Below are positions 1-13,130 of a stretch of 64,000 nt of DNA, piece by piece. The position numbers and the translations under genes were made by a program. Origin of the DNA: Carettochelys insculpta. Lineage: Eukaryota > Chordata > Testudines > Carettochelyidae. The DNA is taken from the NCBI RefSeq assembly GCF_033958435.1, contig NC_134139.1, forward strand, positions 203,033,501-203,097,500. Direction: 5' to 3'. Each line of letters opens with the position of its first letter. Within the stretch, counting starts at the first letter, position 1. Below the pieces are notes generated by a model. That model had not been told where the DNA came from. It ran no database searches and was given only the letters and a program-made list of their open reading frames with translations.

Positions 1-257
1 TGAACATCTCAGAGCACTATATACGTACGTATGAACACATCTGGCCATACAACAACCATGTGAGACAGGCAAGTAAGCTCCAAAGCACACAGAGGTTACA
101 CTTCTTCTCTTTAGGTAACACAGTGACAACTTGGTTATAAACCCATGGATAGGCCATTAACAATCTGAAACCAGCCGTTCAGATGCTGCATCAGGAAAAT
201 GTGGCATAAATCCCATTTTTTTTTAATTAAAGAAGGGAAAACACATCTGCTCCTTAC

Positions 258-435
258 CTAGAGACTTTGGCAGCAAATTTTTGACGAACTCTGCGTGATC
301 CCCTACATGCAGGATGCTGTAGACGCTGGTATTCATGAGCTCCTCCTGGTTATAACCCAGGTAGCTGGTCACATTTTCGGACACAAACACAATCCTTCCC
401 TCACGATTCACAACGAAGAAGAAGCCATCCAATGC
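258..435 (-). CDS. NCOA1: NCOA1 exon encoding the start of the PAS domain (partial gene)
   Basis: NCOA1 is a nuclear p160 coactivator that bridges ligand-bound nuclear receptors to histone acetyltransferases; its N-terminal bHLH-PAS region serves protein contacts. Seen: a 178-base exon of 59 codons plus one base, starting [10 protein letters not shown] and ending LLPKSL. The acceptor TTTTCAG lies just 5' (436-437 hold the AG) and the donor GTAAGG follows at 257 downward. It enters in phase 0, matching the linker exon at 7864-7958, and leaves in phase 1. The stretch [20 protein letters not shown] fits NCOA1 better than my recollection of its paralogues NCOA2 and NCOA3. The next exon, carrying the rest of the PAS domain, is outside the window. 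There are no stops or frameshifts, so this is a live gene. Confidence 0.96.
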
Positions 436-3400
436 CTGAAAAGTCCAGAAAAAATGAAAACGCAGTCAGCGCAAGAGCAGCATGTTCCCGAAGATAAAGC
501 TTTGGCTCAGGAGTCAGGACACTTGGGTTCTATTCCACCGACCTGTTCTGTGAGCTGGGGCTGGGCACTTTCCCCTCCTACACTTGTCTATTTAGAGCAT
601 ACACTCTTCAAAGCAGGGACATGCTCTCACTCTGAGTGCAGCACCTAAAAATGGGACTCACTACCATAATGCACACAATAGATCATTTCAAGTGGCCTGG
701 CATACTTAACATTCTTCTCTGCTTGCACTGTCCTTTCATTTTTGCTTTTTCTGTTCACCCCAACCTCCCATCCCTGTAATGGATTTCCCCCCTCCTCCTT
801 TAGGTGTATGGAAGGCTCCATGTTGTCTACGAGCAGTGTCTGGTGAGATGATCCAAGAATACAGATTATCTAAAGCACAACCAGCTGTGTCTACTTGACA
901 GTAAGAAAGAATTAACCACAAAGACGACCTGTGCTAGGATTAGCCAAAGAACTCTAATGGAAAGGAAATATTTGACAGACTCTGTGGCTCCTTTGCGAAG
1001 GATCAAATATCCATACATTTGTTTAAGCATGTATTACAGCCTTGCAAGCTACAGTAAAGATCTCTGCTACTAGCAATTACGCCCCAATGTAAATAATTGT
1101 CTTTTGAAGAGTCAGTGGGTTAATGAGGCCCCGATTCAGTAAAGCGCACAGGTCAAGTACATGCTTGCTTTTCTGGATCAGGGCCTGAGAACTAGAAGAC
1201 TCAGCATCTTGCAGACTCACCACAAACAAATGGCAAATCCAGGCAAAGCTCTGCAACTACAGTGAACTAGAATTTCTGCAAACAGGGTCCAAACTGGCAT
1301 TACCAAAACCACCGGGAGCTTTGACATGGTGTTTAATGGCATCAGGGTTAAGACCTTATTTACCCCTTTGGTACTATTCATGAGGGGGAAACTTTTTTTT
1401 ACCAGCATGGAAAAGCCAAATGTTCCTGAAACAACCCCTGGGACAGGCCAACTGATAATTTACCGGACTCTCCTTGGGTGCTTCATGTTGCCAGGATCTG
1501 ACTTTTACCTACCTGAAGCCTAATTTAATTCCATTTTTAGTAATTAAGAGCAATACCAAAACACAGGGCCTGATCCTGCAACTTAATCCACGGTGGATGT
1601 AACTCCCCACAGGCTGACTCAAACCTGAGACCTCTAGAGCTTTGTGCAGGTGCCTCTGTAGTTTGAGCTAAAACCCAGCTAATGCTCAGCTTACTCTGCA
1701 AAGGACACTTATTGTATCTTGGTGCCACTACATGGGACACTGAGCCACCCCTAGGTGTGTGGGTTACCTGGGCAGATCCCCAGTGCTGGTATGGAGCCCC
1801 AAGGACTTCAGTGGCATTACACAGGGCACAAGACTGCAGGTATCAGACTGCAAAATCAGGGAGTTGTATTATATGGATGAAACCAGGATTTTATATTTTA
1901 CTTGCCTCTCTCGCCACCCCACTACATACAACAACATTCTAGGTCCCTTTTCTCCACCAAATGCACATGGTACAATCTGATTGTTTTGTGAAGTCTGAAG
2001 CGAGTTACTTTGTTACAGAATCTCTAATTTTTATTTAATCTGTTTTCTGGAAAACAGGTTTGCTGCAGAGCAACAGTTAAAGCTAGGAACAGGAAGCAAT
2101 TTTTTTTTAAAGAAACTGTCAAAATTGCTCTGGCAGATCAACCACAATTTTCCTTTTTCACAGCTGTTGCCGGTTGCCAAGCAACCAGCTTTTGCACTTC
2201 ATGCTTCCACAGGAGAGACAGACTCCTATAGAAGAGTCAAACGAGTTTGTTCGAAAGCCCTGTATTAAACTTTACACTCTAACTTCCCTCCTTTTCAAGT
2301 GCATCTTGATATTTCCTCCATCACCTCCCTCCGCACCTCTGTCGCACACCCAGTAACAAAGCTGATCCGGTTATTTTCAAGTATTTAGTAAAGGGGGAAC
2401 AGCACGAATAAAAGACAGGAAATAAGAGAGGCTAAAGAAACGGAATGAATCAGCATCTAACAAACGGTTTGAGCTTGGGTGTAAATCAATCACAGCTCCA
2501 TTAACACAGTCAGACTGATGTCTAACCAGCATGTTACTGGTGCTGAATAATCCATTTCCAGAAATTAGGAGAGGACCTCATGACTCTCTTGTGAGCAGCC
2601 TAATCAGAGGCCAATAAAACACTAATTTTTTGAGGGAAACTAAGAAAGCAGGGGGGCCTGGCATATAAGGGCTGCAGGAGAGCACAAGGCACGGCTTCGA
2701 ACTAGAGCACTCTGCATGCAGTACCCCAGGGTGCTTTGCAGAAGGAAGAAGCTACCACACTAAAACTCACGGAGGGTAAGAGACCTACTCCTAACTTAGC
2801 AACATGAAGCAAATGCCACTCTGGGGTTTACAAATACTTACAATATCAGCACTGCTGGCTGTGAAGTTTGTGAACCATAATCCAGGATGGATCTGGTCCC
2901 AAAGAGCAGAAAACTTAAATAATTTGTCTTTCTTCAGCTCCTTCTATTTGACACTGTTAAAGGACTTCAATAAACATTAATGAGCTGATTGTTTATGAGG
3001 CAGGGAAACTGCATTATCCCTCATAAGAAAGCAGAATTACGGAGATTTGCCTATAGGGGCACAGGAAGGCCATTTGCAGCAAAGTGGGAAATTAGAGCCC
3101 TGATCTAATGACTCCTAATACTTGTGCTTTAGCCCCAAGACAATCCAAGAACACAAGGACTACCCATGAAGATGGCACTAATTAAAAAGATTAGGAATAG
3201 AAACATTTAAATCCTACATTTGTGCTGTCTTCTCATCAACACTTTGCACAGCAGCAAGTTAGCTCCCTAATGGAAGACATCTAGGTAAGTGGAAAATGAT
3301 CTGCCCCTATGCTCAGGTGGTCTAGGAATGCAGCAACAGGTTTCTGAGATGACAGAAAGGGAGTGTGACCATTAATATGGCATTCCAAATCAAAAGACAG

Positions 3401-3439
3401 AATGCAGATGGCCCCTTGGTTACAAATCCTATGCAGGTA

Positions 3440-3738
3440 CAGGCTGAACCTCTCTCGTCCAGCAGTATTTGGGACCTGAATGAGAGAATTTGCCAAACCA
3501 CAGGAGGTCAATTTTGCCTAGCAGCATTACCTATATTTCCCTGCTCACTGGGCTCTAGAAGACAATTGGGGTAAATTAGAGCTAAGTAATGGCATGGACC
3601 CCTGAGAGCCAGGACTGGTGGCTGTAAACAAACTTTATGGAACCACAGAAAACTTGGCCATGCCCAGGGTAAACGGACATCTGGGTAACTAAAATTATGG
3701 TGGACCAGAGACTGCCAAGTCTAGAGAGGTTCAGCCTG
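3440..3738. mobile_element. Tigger-like (Tc1/mariner group) non-autonomous element
   Basis: 299-bp element with terminal inverted repeats: CAGGCTGAACCTCTCT at the left and its complement (AGAGAGGTTCAGCCTG) at the right. It is flanked on both sides by TA (3438-3439 and 3739-3740), the target duplication of the Tc1/mariner superfamily. The start CAGGCTGAACCTCTC followed by a TCCRGCA-type motif matches a terminal pattern I associate with sauropsid Tigger-type MITEs. No transposase frame. A related copy sits at 52963-53270. Confidence 0.75.
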
Positions 3739-6676
3739 TACTTCCATGTTCCCCATCATTATGGTAGCTGAGTGCCAGCATCTCTTAATGACTTTAACAG
3801 GCACTTAGGTCCTTCTGAGCAGCAAGCTCTGTTATCCCAAGAGTTAAAGGAAACAACAAGGGACAAGCAGGCAGGAGTGGGAGTCACCTCCAGAGCACTG
3901 CCAGTCAGCTGAATCTGAACTTTGTTTAAAACCTACTGAAACCAAAACCTGCCTCTCATAGCCAGCTGTGACAGAAAAAGAAACTCTTCAGAGTTGCCCT
4001 AACATAAACAGGATCTGACTCCATTCCTCTTAGGAACACCAGGACAGGCACCACAATAATACTAAGAACTTCCAGAACTTCACAAAACTCAACCAATGAG
4101 TTCTCACAAGGCCCCTGCCTCAGTTTCCCCATATGTATGACAGGGAGGGTTACACTCAGCTACCTCACAGGGTGGGCCATTAGTTTATGTTTGTAATGTG
4201 AATTGGCTGGCTAGAGTCAATGGAAATTACCAAATTAATGGGGTTAGGAGGCCTGAGGTAAGGAGGTGGATTTGTACTCCACAGAGGTTTACCCATCCAT
4301 TAGCACGTTTTGTGTGGAGGTTGTAAGGGATCTCAAGTTACAAAATTATCCTTCTGTCTGCATAACTGCTAGACATTTTTAGCTCACTGTGTAGCAACAA
4401 CACACCTTTGTTTTAATACCCTGGTGAAATGATTTATTAATGCTACACTCTGAGCATGGAACTGTATTCTCCATCTTAGACAAGGTGATCTAGTTAATGC
4501 CCCATGCCATAGAAGCACCCATTTTTTCAATCCTACAGAGAGCCACTGGCTAGGCCTCCCAACTTTGGAGTAAGTTTTCTTAAACTGTACTAATGTCTTC
4601 ATCAAACTGACCCTCGGTGTCCAGAACAGAAGCACTAAAACCAGAAGTGACTTTCCAGGGGCTGCTTTGTAAAATGTTGGGTCTCCTGCAGGTTCATTGA
4701 TACCTCTTAGGTCATTTTAAGTGCCAACAAAGAGGCTGCCCAGACGTTAGTCTGGAAAGACACTTCCTCTGGCTTCTTCCAGTTCCAGAGTTCAATCCGC
4801 CACTTCTCTAAGAGAATGCACGACTCTCTTATTGTAGCCCAAGCTCCATATCGCTCTTGGGGAACTGCCACTTCTCTCAGGACAATCTCATCCCTCTTCA
4901 TTTTTAAACCTCTTCTCACTCACTGTTTCCTTTGCCCAATGCTGCTTTCCCACCACTGATGCTTCTCTTTTTTGCTTCCTTTAGACATAACACTTCTTCT
5001 GCAGAGCAGTCAACGCCTACTTCCTTCTGGCCACATGGTTTAGGCAGATGGCTTCCATTCTCTTCACAAATCAGGTCCTTCTCTACAGTTCAAATACATT
5101 CTCACCTAGTGTGATAGGACAGGGTTTCTGAGCACAGCTAGAGAAATCAGTCCAGGGTACCTTTGCTTAAAATCCAGGCCACTTACAGCCCCAGGCTGGG
5201 ATTTCCTTCTTAGTAAGGCAAATCCAGCCAGCCACAACAACATATCTGCCAGCCCTACTGGCCAGCCAGAAGCCACACAAGCAAACCCACAGATTTCTTA
5301 GCTGCTCTACCAGGCCAGACCAACAACCCCCAACTTCAGGTGAGAGGCTCTTAAGCCTGTTTCACCCAGCACTGTACAGATTCTTCCAGACCCCACACGG
5401 CCCGGCCCCAGACCCTGGTCAACGCATACTTCGATCGTACCCAAAACAACATGCTCACCAATTCTTTAGATCCAATATCTAAAGATTTATTAACACAAAA
5501 GAAATAACAGGGTTAGACAGAAAAATTGTTAAAGCAACACTTTACATGCATCAGTCATAACTACTGATGCAGGCCAGCCATGTTATTTGCTGATTCTTGA
5601 GAGTCTGTGGAAGTTCATTTCAGGCTATATAGATTCAGTCATTGGAGCATTGTAGATCCAGCCCACTGGGGTCCACATGCTGAGACACGGACCCCTAAGA
5701 CCACAAAACAAAAGATCCAAGATGGACACTGCCAAGTCGACATCATTCCTCTGAGGGATGGGCCCCTAGTCCAGACAGGCTTAACTCATGAGGACCGAAG
5801 AACAAAGAAAGTACCTGCCAGGGCCCATCTTTTAGTTCTTCCTATGCAGAGGGAAAATTCCATTCTTCTGCTATAGGTCTTGGCCCACCACCTGACCCGG
5901 TGGGTCACTGTGCTGAGTTTCCATTCATTGCAGTCCCAGAAGGAAAACCTCACCATCACAAAATGGGTGTAAGCCATCTGGGTCTATTGTCCTGGCTGGG
6001 GTGGAGCACCACCTCTCATTGTGAACCTCTGCACTGAAACATTTCTAATACAGCTGCAGAGCTAAAATCTATAACTTTACATACAAACAGGACACAGATA
6101 TACAAGCAGTGTACACAGATTCAGAGCATCATTATCTTTCCTTAGACACCTCGCAAGGCCCCACCCCCCCGCACAATATTTGGGGCCAGTAACCTCAATG
6201 GGCAATAAAATGGCTTCCAGATCCAATATAAAAATCCAGACACATGACACCTAGGCATTAATTGTGTCCGTAGTGAACCCTGTAACTTCGTTTACCATGA
6301 AAGTGATCCTATCGTCCCAGAGTCTCCTGCTGGTCAGCAGACATGGGCAATCATGACTTAGCACTGTCAACACTTTACAACGTCCAACAGGTCTTTTCAT
6401 CAATCAGTAAAAACATATAATCCACTTGGGCAATTGCAACTATGTCAGGCCAATAAAAGAGCTTTCTGTTTGTCCCATACACCATCACACTTCACTTGTG
6501 CCATAAGACACAGACTTAGTGAGCACAGCCCTCACCTTCCTCTGGAATATGGGGCACAGGTCAGTTGCTAGTATCACTCATGTATCTCACTTACTTCCCT
6601 GTCACTGAGAGATCTTGAGCAATGGTGCCATTGGTCACAGAGCTTAAGGCCAGAAAGGACCACCAGACCAGCCAGC

Positions 6677-6775
6677 CAGTGGTTGTTAACATATTTTGTC
6701 TGCAGATCCCTAAACACTTTCAAATGGCTGTACAGACCCCCTGGGAAATAGTGGCACACACATTGAGAACCACTG
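6677..6775. mobile_element. Short hAT-type MITE
   Basis: 99-bp element opening CAGTGGTTGTTAAC and closing TTGAGAACCACTG, an inverted-repeat pair typical of Charlie-like hAT elements. The 8 bases after it (ATCTAGGC, 6776-6783) are followed directly by the CAGAGGTTCTCAAAC terminus of a second element. I see no clear copy of the 8-mer on the left side. Confidence 0.6.
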
Positions 6776-6783
6776 ATCTAGGC

Positions 6784-7060
6784 CAGAGGTTCTCAAACGC
6801 CACTGCACCAGGACTCACACCTGATAACAAAAATTGCTACATGACCCCAGGAAGGAAGGGACTGAAGCCTGAGTCCTCCTGATTCACATCATCCCAGCTG
6901 AGGAGGGCCAAAGGCCAAGGCTCACAGCCCCAGGCAGGGAAGGAGGTTAAAGCCAAAGCCCAAGGTTTTCAGCCCCATCAGGTGGTCTCCCTCAGGCTTC
7001 AGCCTAAAGTTTAGACTCCTGAAGGCTATAACACTTGGGTCTAATTCTGTTTTTAGGGCT
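6784..7060. mobile_element. hAT-type element, one end recognised
   Basis: Starts with the hAT terminus CAGAGGTTCTCAAAC directly after ATCTAGGC. The interior has repeated CTGAAGCC / GGCTTCAG and AGCCCCA / AAGCCCAAGG words like the element near 24.0-24.3 kb, which is in the opposite orientation. The right end is not resolved; 7060 is approximate. Confidence 0.5.
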
Positions 7061-7863
7061 AGGTGCAGAGGCAGCAGGATGGAGTTTACTGGCAAGTGAT
7101 ATTCAGGAGGTCAGACTAAATGAGCTGATGCCTCCCGCCCTCAAAATGTGACTATTTAGTGCTGATGGACTTGGATAACCCACTCCAGCTTGCTGGTTTG
7201 CACTCAGCATTCAGTCTTCCAGGATTTAACTCTGGTTTTCTCATGCCTTACTTGGGAAGGAGACATTGACTAGCTCACATGTAAAGGCCATGGTGCCGCC
7301 TGAAAGGGCTAGCAAGTCTTCAGCACAGTCCACTTTCCCAAGAGTCTACCTAGAGAGAGACTTAGGTCGCTGTGATTGAAAGTTAAGTTTTCCCCTGAAG
7401 CTGACTGCTTTCAAATTGCTCAGTTGAATGACGGCTCCTTTAGTCATACCATGTTCCCCCACAAAGCCACTCCAGCTAAGCAGCAAGACTGACATCACTA
7501 CACAGAGGTGGAGAAAGTGGAGGCATGGCACCTTTATACCAGTATTAAGACATTGCTCACTGTGGCTCTGATTCATACTAGGCACTTAAATTGCTTTAAT
7601 TTCAGTGGGATTTAATCGTGCACTTGAACGTATTGCCAAATAGGGCTAGGATTCCCCTGTGTAAGGGATTGGCTGAACTAAGGGACTAACGCAGGTCACC
7701 CATTGCTTCAGCAAGGTATAATCTTGCCTTGCAACAACCTGACTGAGGCTGTGTTTCCCTATTCTTCTGTATTTTATTGTCTGGGTCCAGCATTCATTAG
7801 AACAGCCTCAGATTTGAAATACAAAAAGACTGGTGGGGTTATTCATTGCACCAGACCACCTAC

Positions 7864-7958
7864 TTCCAGGAGAAGAGGTCCCAGCGATTCCTTTTCGATC
7901 ACGCCTTGGCTGCTGGATGAAATGTCTGACTTCTGGACGTCGTCGTCAGCTGTTTTCT
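7864..7958 (-). CDS. NCOA1: NCOA1 linker exon between bHLH and PAS domains
   Basis: A 95-base exon with too short an open frame to stand out by itself. Seen: 31 full codons reading [20 protein letters not shown] and then [11 protein letters not shown], preceded by two bases that complete a Glu codon split with the bHLH exon. The acceptor is CTTCCCGCAG (AG at 7959-7960) and the donor GTAGGTGG starts at 7863. Phase 1 entry and phase 0 exit join correctly to the exons at 60222-60388 and 258-435. Known: p160 proteins have an acidic, serine-rich linker between the bHLH and PAS regions, and the Asp-Asp-Asp and [12 protein letters not shown] signature is that of NCOA1 as I recall it. This exon confirms that both flanking exons belong to one transcript on the minus strand. 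Confidence 0.95.
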
Positions 7959-9539
7959 CTGCGGGAAGGGAAAGGAGATGTTTTAGTTAAAAAGAACTGT
8001 CTTCTTACCAGTGATAAGCCAATGGTTAGCAACAAAACACTGACTACACTTCCAGATAGCCAATGTCACAGTGAAGCAACACACCGAAAGCATGGAAGTG
8101 ACATCTGGATCTGCTGAGTCCCCTCTCACAGTCTGGAAGGGGAAGCAATGTGTGAAAAGAAAACACCATATTCCATCCTAGTAAAATGTCTGCATGAGCT
8201 AGATCCCAGTCCCTGCTTCCGTGGGTTCAGAGGAAATCGAGGAACCACGCACATATTTTAAAGAGGAAGACCGAAAACCATCAAAGCTTTGAAAAAAAGG
8301 ACTAGTCAGCTCAGCCTTAACACTTGTTAAAACATTTGAGTGAAAAATTGACCTGTAAGATCTGACAATATCTTAACGAGCAACGGGCAGCAGGAGATCA
8401 CAAAGAATAGATTGTGCCGGAAATAACCAGATCGCCTGGTTTGACACAAGCGGCACAGGTTCTGCAGACGAAGATGTAGCTCTGATGTATAGGTGGCCTG
8501 ATCTGCAGAAGTGCTGAGCATCTGCAGCTGAGTTAAATGGGAGCTGCAGGGACCCAGCACCTCTAGAAATCAGGCTGCTAGGTTTTAATGAAGTTTTCAA
8601 CAGCCCTGCATGAGAGAGAGAGACAAGCCTGAGCTCCGTGTGTGTTTTATTTTGAGTATTAAGGCTCAATTAAAAGCCAGGGTGGCAGCCTTCATTATTC
8701 ATCTAGCTTCCAATCATCAGCGATGAAACTTACTCCAAAGAGTTTGTCTGTATCACACAATGAGAGGTGCTGGTGGGGAATGTGACAAGGCAAATGACTG
8801 CAATAAATCAGCCACAAAGGTGAGATTGTTTCAGGTTTATCTGGTTACTTTTCCTTGGAGCTGTCTTCACTGCCCCTTCACGATAGAACTCCAACGGCCG
8901 AGTCAGGAGTTGACTGGCCTTGGGGAAGAAGTGAGTTTTGAGGAGGACTTGAGAGAGGGTAGTGTGGAGACAGAACAGGAGGAGGATCATTTTGTGGTGA
9001 AGGCCACTGGACTAGAACTCACAAACCCTTGGTTCAACTCTTGGCACTGCCACTTGATGATAACAGAAACTCTCTACTTCACAGGCAAGTTGTGAGGATC
9101 AATGCCATGGGTGAAGTGCTCAGATGCTACAGTAACAGGGCTATATACAGTTTCACTCCTTAGTCAGGGAAGAACTGTTCCAGGCACAGGGAATGATCAT
9201 GAGAGGCAACTAGGAAGATTGCTCGTCACGTTGCTTGAGTACAAGAAAGAAGACAACAGAGACGTAGGTGGGAACTAGACTGGGCAGGGCTTTGAAGAGA
9301 GCACAGGAAGCTCTCATGTAAGGCAGAGGACCAGAGGAAACCAGGGAAGGAACAAATAAAGGAATCAGAAATGGTAAGATTCCAAGTTGGAAAGAAATCA
9401 GGCACCTGATCTACAGACCTGATCGTGAAAGGGATGAAAGCCTCCAGAAGAGGACTAGGTGTCAAAGGGTATTCAGAGAAGAAGAAGTGCCTCAAAATAG
9501 GGAAATGGAGAGTAGATGTTAGTCATACATTTCCAACAT

Positions 9540-9955
9540 TTCCAAATGATTAGGGGGCTGGAGCACATGACCTATGAGGAGAGTCTGAGAGAGCTGGGCG
9601 TATTTAGTTTGCAGAAGAGAAGAGTGAGGGGAGATTTGATAGCAGCCTTCAACTTCCTGAAGGGGGGAGCTCTAAAAAGGATGGAGAGAGGCTGTTCTCA
9701 GTGGTGATGGATGGCAGAACAAGGAGCAACGGTCTCAAGTTATAGTGGAGGAGGTGTAGGTTGGATATTAGGAAAAACTATTTCAGTAGGAGATGGGTGA
9801 AGCACTGGAATGTGTAACCTAGAGAGGTGGTGGAATCTCCATCCCTAGAGGTTTTAAGTCCCAGCTAGAGTGATTTAGTTGAGGTTGATCCTGCTTTAGG
9901 CAGGGGGCCTGTACTCAGTGACCTCTGGGGTCCCTTTCAGCCCTAGGATTCTATG
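9540..9955 (+). mobile_element. CR1 LINE, 3'-terminal fragment
   Basis: Degenerate frame with [20 protein letters not shown] and [14 protein letters not shown] in order, the characteristic distal part of CR1, followed by the untranslated tail (AGAGAGGTGGTGGAATCTCCATCC, then CCCTTTCAGCCCTAGGATTCTATGA). 5'-truncated, as most CR1 copies are. Non-coding relic. Confidence 0.85.
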
Positions 9956-9999
9956 AACAGCCAGGATCAGTTCTTGGACTCATTTGCTAGGGACTGAGA

Positions 10000-11990
10000 A
10001 TTTTGGGACACTTATCAGAAACATTCAAGAATAGACCAGCTGAAAGACACAAAGTTTAAGACAGAGAATGTCCCTGGGTATGGGTCTAAACAGATGGCCT
10101 ACAAAGTCTTTCCCCAGTCCACCATCTATAACCTGCATAAGAAGTGGCAAGAGACCTCCACTGAACAGACATCTCATACTTCACAATCCCAGTTCACTCA
10201 GCATGCAGTTTAGGGTGGATTACTTTTTGGTGCAACACAAACAAGACAGGGACACTGGTGTTACCGAACAAATAATGCCCAGATGGGACAAGTGTACTTT
10301 AGTTACCTATTGTATTACTTTGTTCTTCTGGTGTTATTTAGCTAACGTAACAAAGGACATTTTAGACTAAACTATAGGGGCCCGGACTGTCTTTGCTCTT
10401 GTAGCTTTTTCTGATGGAAGTCAGAGAATTCAGATAGCTGCGTGTGCATCAAGATCATTAGGGCTGGTTTCTGTTCATCAGTGATGGGCAGCCTTGGCTA
10501 GTAAGTCAACCACATGCAGGGCCCTCCATCTCAGTGGGCTGCAAGACTGTCATAACCAAAATGGTCTCCTGGACAAGGTAGTTTTGCTAACTGCACTTGT
10601 GCACCTAGAATTAGCAGGATGTGCCAACTGAACCATAGCAGCACTTTGACTGGCTCCAGAGGGAGCTCCTGGCTCTCACAGTCAGCATAGCCTGCAATCA
10701 GCACACACCTCACTTCTTGCGCCCTGGCTTCGTGTGTGTCACTTTAGTAACGCAAGTAGGAAAAAAAAAACTCCCTGGACAGAAACCGATGGACTTTGGC
10801 AATCCTGCACGTTGCAAAGTGACTTGTGAGCCGCAGATAGAACCCGAATGGGCCGCAGGTTGCCCATCAGGGCTGTACATCTTTGCAGCTGGCACTAGGG
10901 ATTCTGGGATTCATTGGGAACCTCAGAGCATCGCCTGCTGTCTTGTCAATGGAAAGAATAAAGGATAGTTTTGAAAGCATAAAACAAGGGGGAAAGGTGC
11001 AAATCGACAGCAGCATGAGAAACGACATACAGACTAGGAGACTTGGAACACCAGGGGACAAAAATTTGGAAGGACAAATTGCAGCTGCACATACCCCTCC
11101 CCCGCTTCACCGGCACAATTTACTGTCGCTCATTGTAATTTATGAATAGTTACTAAGCAAAGAAACTCATTGTGGCTCTCAGAAAATGACTCTTAACCAC
11201 CGCATCTCTTTCGCGTCACACTCCCTGCCTTTGTGACTCGTCTCTCAAACTTGCACCATTTACAATATTCTCCTGGTGATGGAGCCACACACACTGCCTG
11301 ATAGCTGAGAATGAAGCTGTGTTCTTTCTGTATCTCCACCAGCTGTCAGTGGGGATAAAGATCCTGGGATCAGGATTCAGCAGGCAATTTGGTGCATGAT
11401 GTGCAAAGCACAAGAGGATTCAGCCTGCCTCTGTGCAGTTCTGCTGGCTCTGCAGTGCAGGGAGGAGTAAAAATACTTGGTTTTGCCAGGCAGTTAAGCA
11501 GACATAGCTCAGAAAAAGCTTAGGGCCCGAACCCATACAGGTCTGACAGCGGAAGGAACAGGATCTGCCCCTGTGGGACGAGACAGGCATAGCATTTTTC
11601 TATAACTTCTTTTTCAAAGCAAAACTCTCCAGACTAACTCCACTGTGCTCACTCCACTGACAGGGAAACATGATTATCCTGCAGAACCAAGACAGCTGCA
11701 TCCTCAGCAACTGCTTGATCCTGCAAACCTTCCGTGTACACATCTCCCAGTGACTGCAGTGGGAGTCCTGAACACAGCCATCTTGCTGGCTCAAAACTGA
11801 AGTTCTGAAACAGGCTGTGAAAGCATTGCTGATGGAGGGAGAGTCACAGACAACAGACACAGAAGAATGGACCTTTGGTTAGGAACTTGGCTTGGGAACT
11901 TGGGAGATCTGGGTTAATAACTGGCTCTGACACACACTCCTTGTGAGGAGATCAATCTACACAAAGTTAAGATGCTTATCTGCTATTGTA
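10000..11990. other. Intron stretch, nothing recognised
   Basis: Open frames of 60-100 codons occur on both strands but overlap each other, lack splice-site support and show no known motif. Confidence 0.5.
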
Positions 11991-12020
11991 GCCAGACCCA
12001 TGAAAGTACCGGTACAGAGA

Positions 12021-12300
12021 AGAACATAAGAACAGCCGCTTTGGCTCAGACCATCGATCCAGCTAGCCCAGTAACCTGTCTTCACACAGCAGCTAGTGCC
12101 AGATGCTTTTGAGGGAATGAACAGAACAAGGCAATTTATCAAGTGAGCCACCATCATCCAGTCCCAGCTTCTAGCTGGAACAGATGGCTGGATAGAAGAA
12201 ACCAATTTGCCCCACCCAATCCATCTCTAGAAGCCAATCCATCACTTCCTTACAGCAAGTTATCTAGAGCTTCGGCCCACCTCTTTTAAAATTCCCAAAC
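12021..12300 (-). mobile_element. CR1 LINE, 3'-terminal fragment (antisense to window)
   Basis: The plus strand reads ACATAAGAACAGCCGCTTTGGC, then CATCGATCCAGCTAGCCCAGTA and TGAGGGAATGAACAGAACAAG. This is the reverse complement of the CR1 tail seen at 12750-13130 (CTGGATGGACCTTTGG, TATGGCCGTTCAT). The 5' limit is vague. Confidence 0.8.
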
Positions 12301-12516
12301 TACGGGACTTCCACCACTTAGGGGACTATGCCATAGTCTAAACTCTTCACTGAGCAACACTAACATTCTCACCATACAGATGCTGCAGCCTGCTATGCAC
12401 TCTGCTATGACATTCACCTCCATGCCACTCTGGCACTCGACTCCATGTCTCATCTGTAAGTAAAAGCTAAACTGTATTCACAGTTTTTCAGAGAAGTGTC
12501 TTAAATTGACCCAAGA

Positions 12517-12605
12517 AGTCCTGTGGTACCTTATAGACTAACAGATATTTTGCAGCATAAGCTTTCGTGGGCAAAGACCCGCTTCAGCAGATGCAACTGA
12601 TGAAT
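12517..12605 (+). repeat. Interspersed repeat with 'TAGACTAACA...AAGCTTTCGTGGGCAAAGACC' block
   Basis: Shares an ordered set of words with 29796-29868 (reverse), 54549-54690 and 61325-61632: a 'ggtacctta / gcactttaaa' block, 'gactaaca', 'agctttcgtgg' and 'gacccacttcttcag'. Class not assigned. Confidence 0.65.
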
Positions 12606-12749
12606 TGACCTGACATTTACCACAAGCATCAGATGAATACTATGTATGATTCCTGTGCGCTTTGATCGAATGATGGAAAGAGCAAGTTGAAACCACATTG
12701 CAGAAACTTACAAATGTGTCCTTTCACATAAATGTATTCCCCATACAAG

Positions 12750-13130
12750 AATTAGGGGTCATCAAATGGAAAAAAATGGGTAGCAGGTTTAAAACTAACA
12801 AAAGGAAGTTTTTTTTCTTCAAGCGGCACATGGTCGGCCTGTGGAACTTCTTGCCAGAGGCGGTGGTGAGGACCAGGACTTTAACAGGGTTCAAAAAAGA
12901 GCTAGTTAAATTCATGGAGGTTAGGTCCATCAATGGCTATTAGCCAGGATAGGTAGGAATGGTGTCCCTAGCCTCTGTTCGCCAGAGGCTGGAAATAGCT
13001 GTCAGGAGAGGAATCGCTTGATTACCACCTGTTCTGTTCACTCCCTCTGGGGCATCTGGCATTGGCCAGGGTTGGAAGACAAGCTATTGGGCTGGATGGA
13101 CCTTTGGTCTGATTTAGTATGGCCGTTCAT
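12750..13130 (+). mobile_element. CR1 LINE, 3'-terminal fragment
   Basis: Reads through CTGTGGAACTTCTTGCCAGAGG, AACAGGGTTCAAAAAAGAGCTA, TCAATGGCTATTAGCCAGGAT and ends with GGATGGACCTTTGGTCTGATTT and TATGGCCGTTCAT, the classic CR1 3' end. The short frame over it (HMVGLWNFLPEAVVRTRTL) is the decayed end of the CR1 protein, not a host gene. A second subfamily, distinct from that at 9540-9955. Confidence 0.87.

Larger units (their letters stand above)
436..7863 (-). other. NCOA1: NCOA1 intron of about 7.4 kb between linker and PAS exons
   Basis: Runs from the donor GTAGGT at 7863 to the acceptor TTTTCAG at 436. It contains a Tigger-like element (3440-3738) and hAT elements near 6.7 kb. Around 4110-4185 there is weak MIR-like sequence (a TGCCTCAGTTTCCCCAT block). 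I recognise nothing else in 440-3430 or 3745-6670. Confidence 0.85.
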
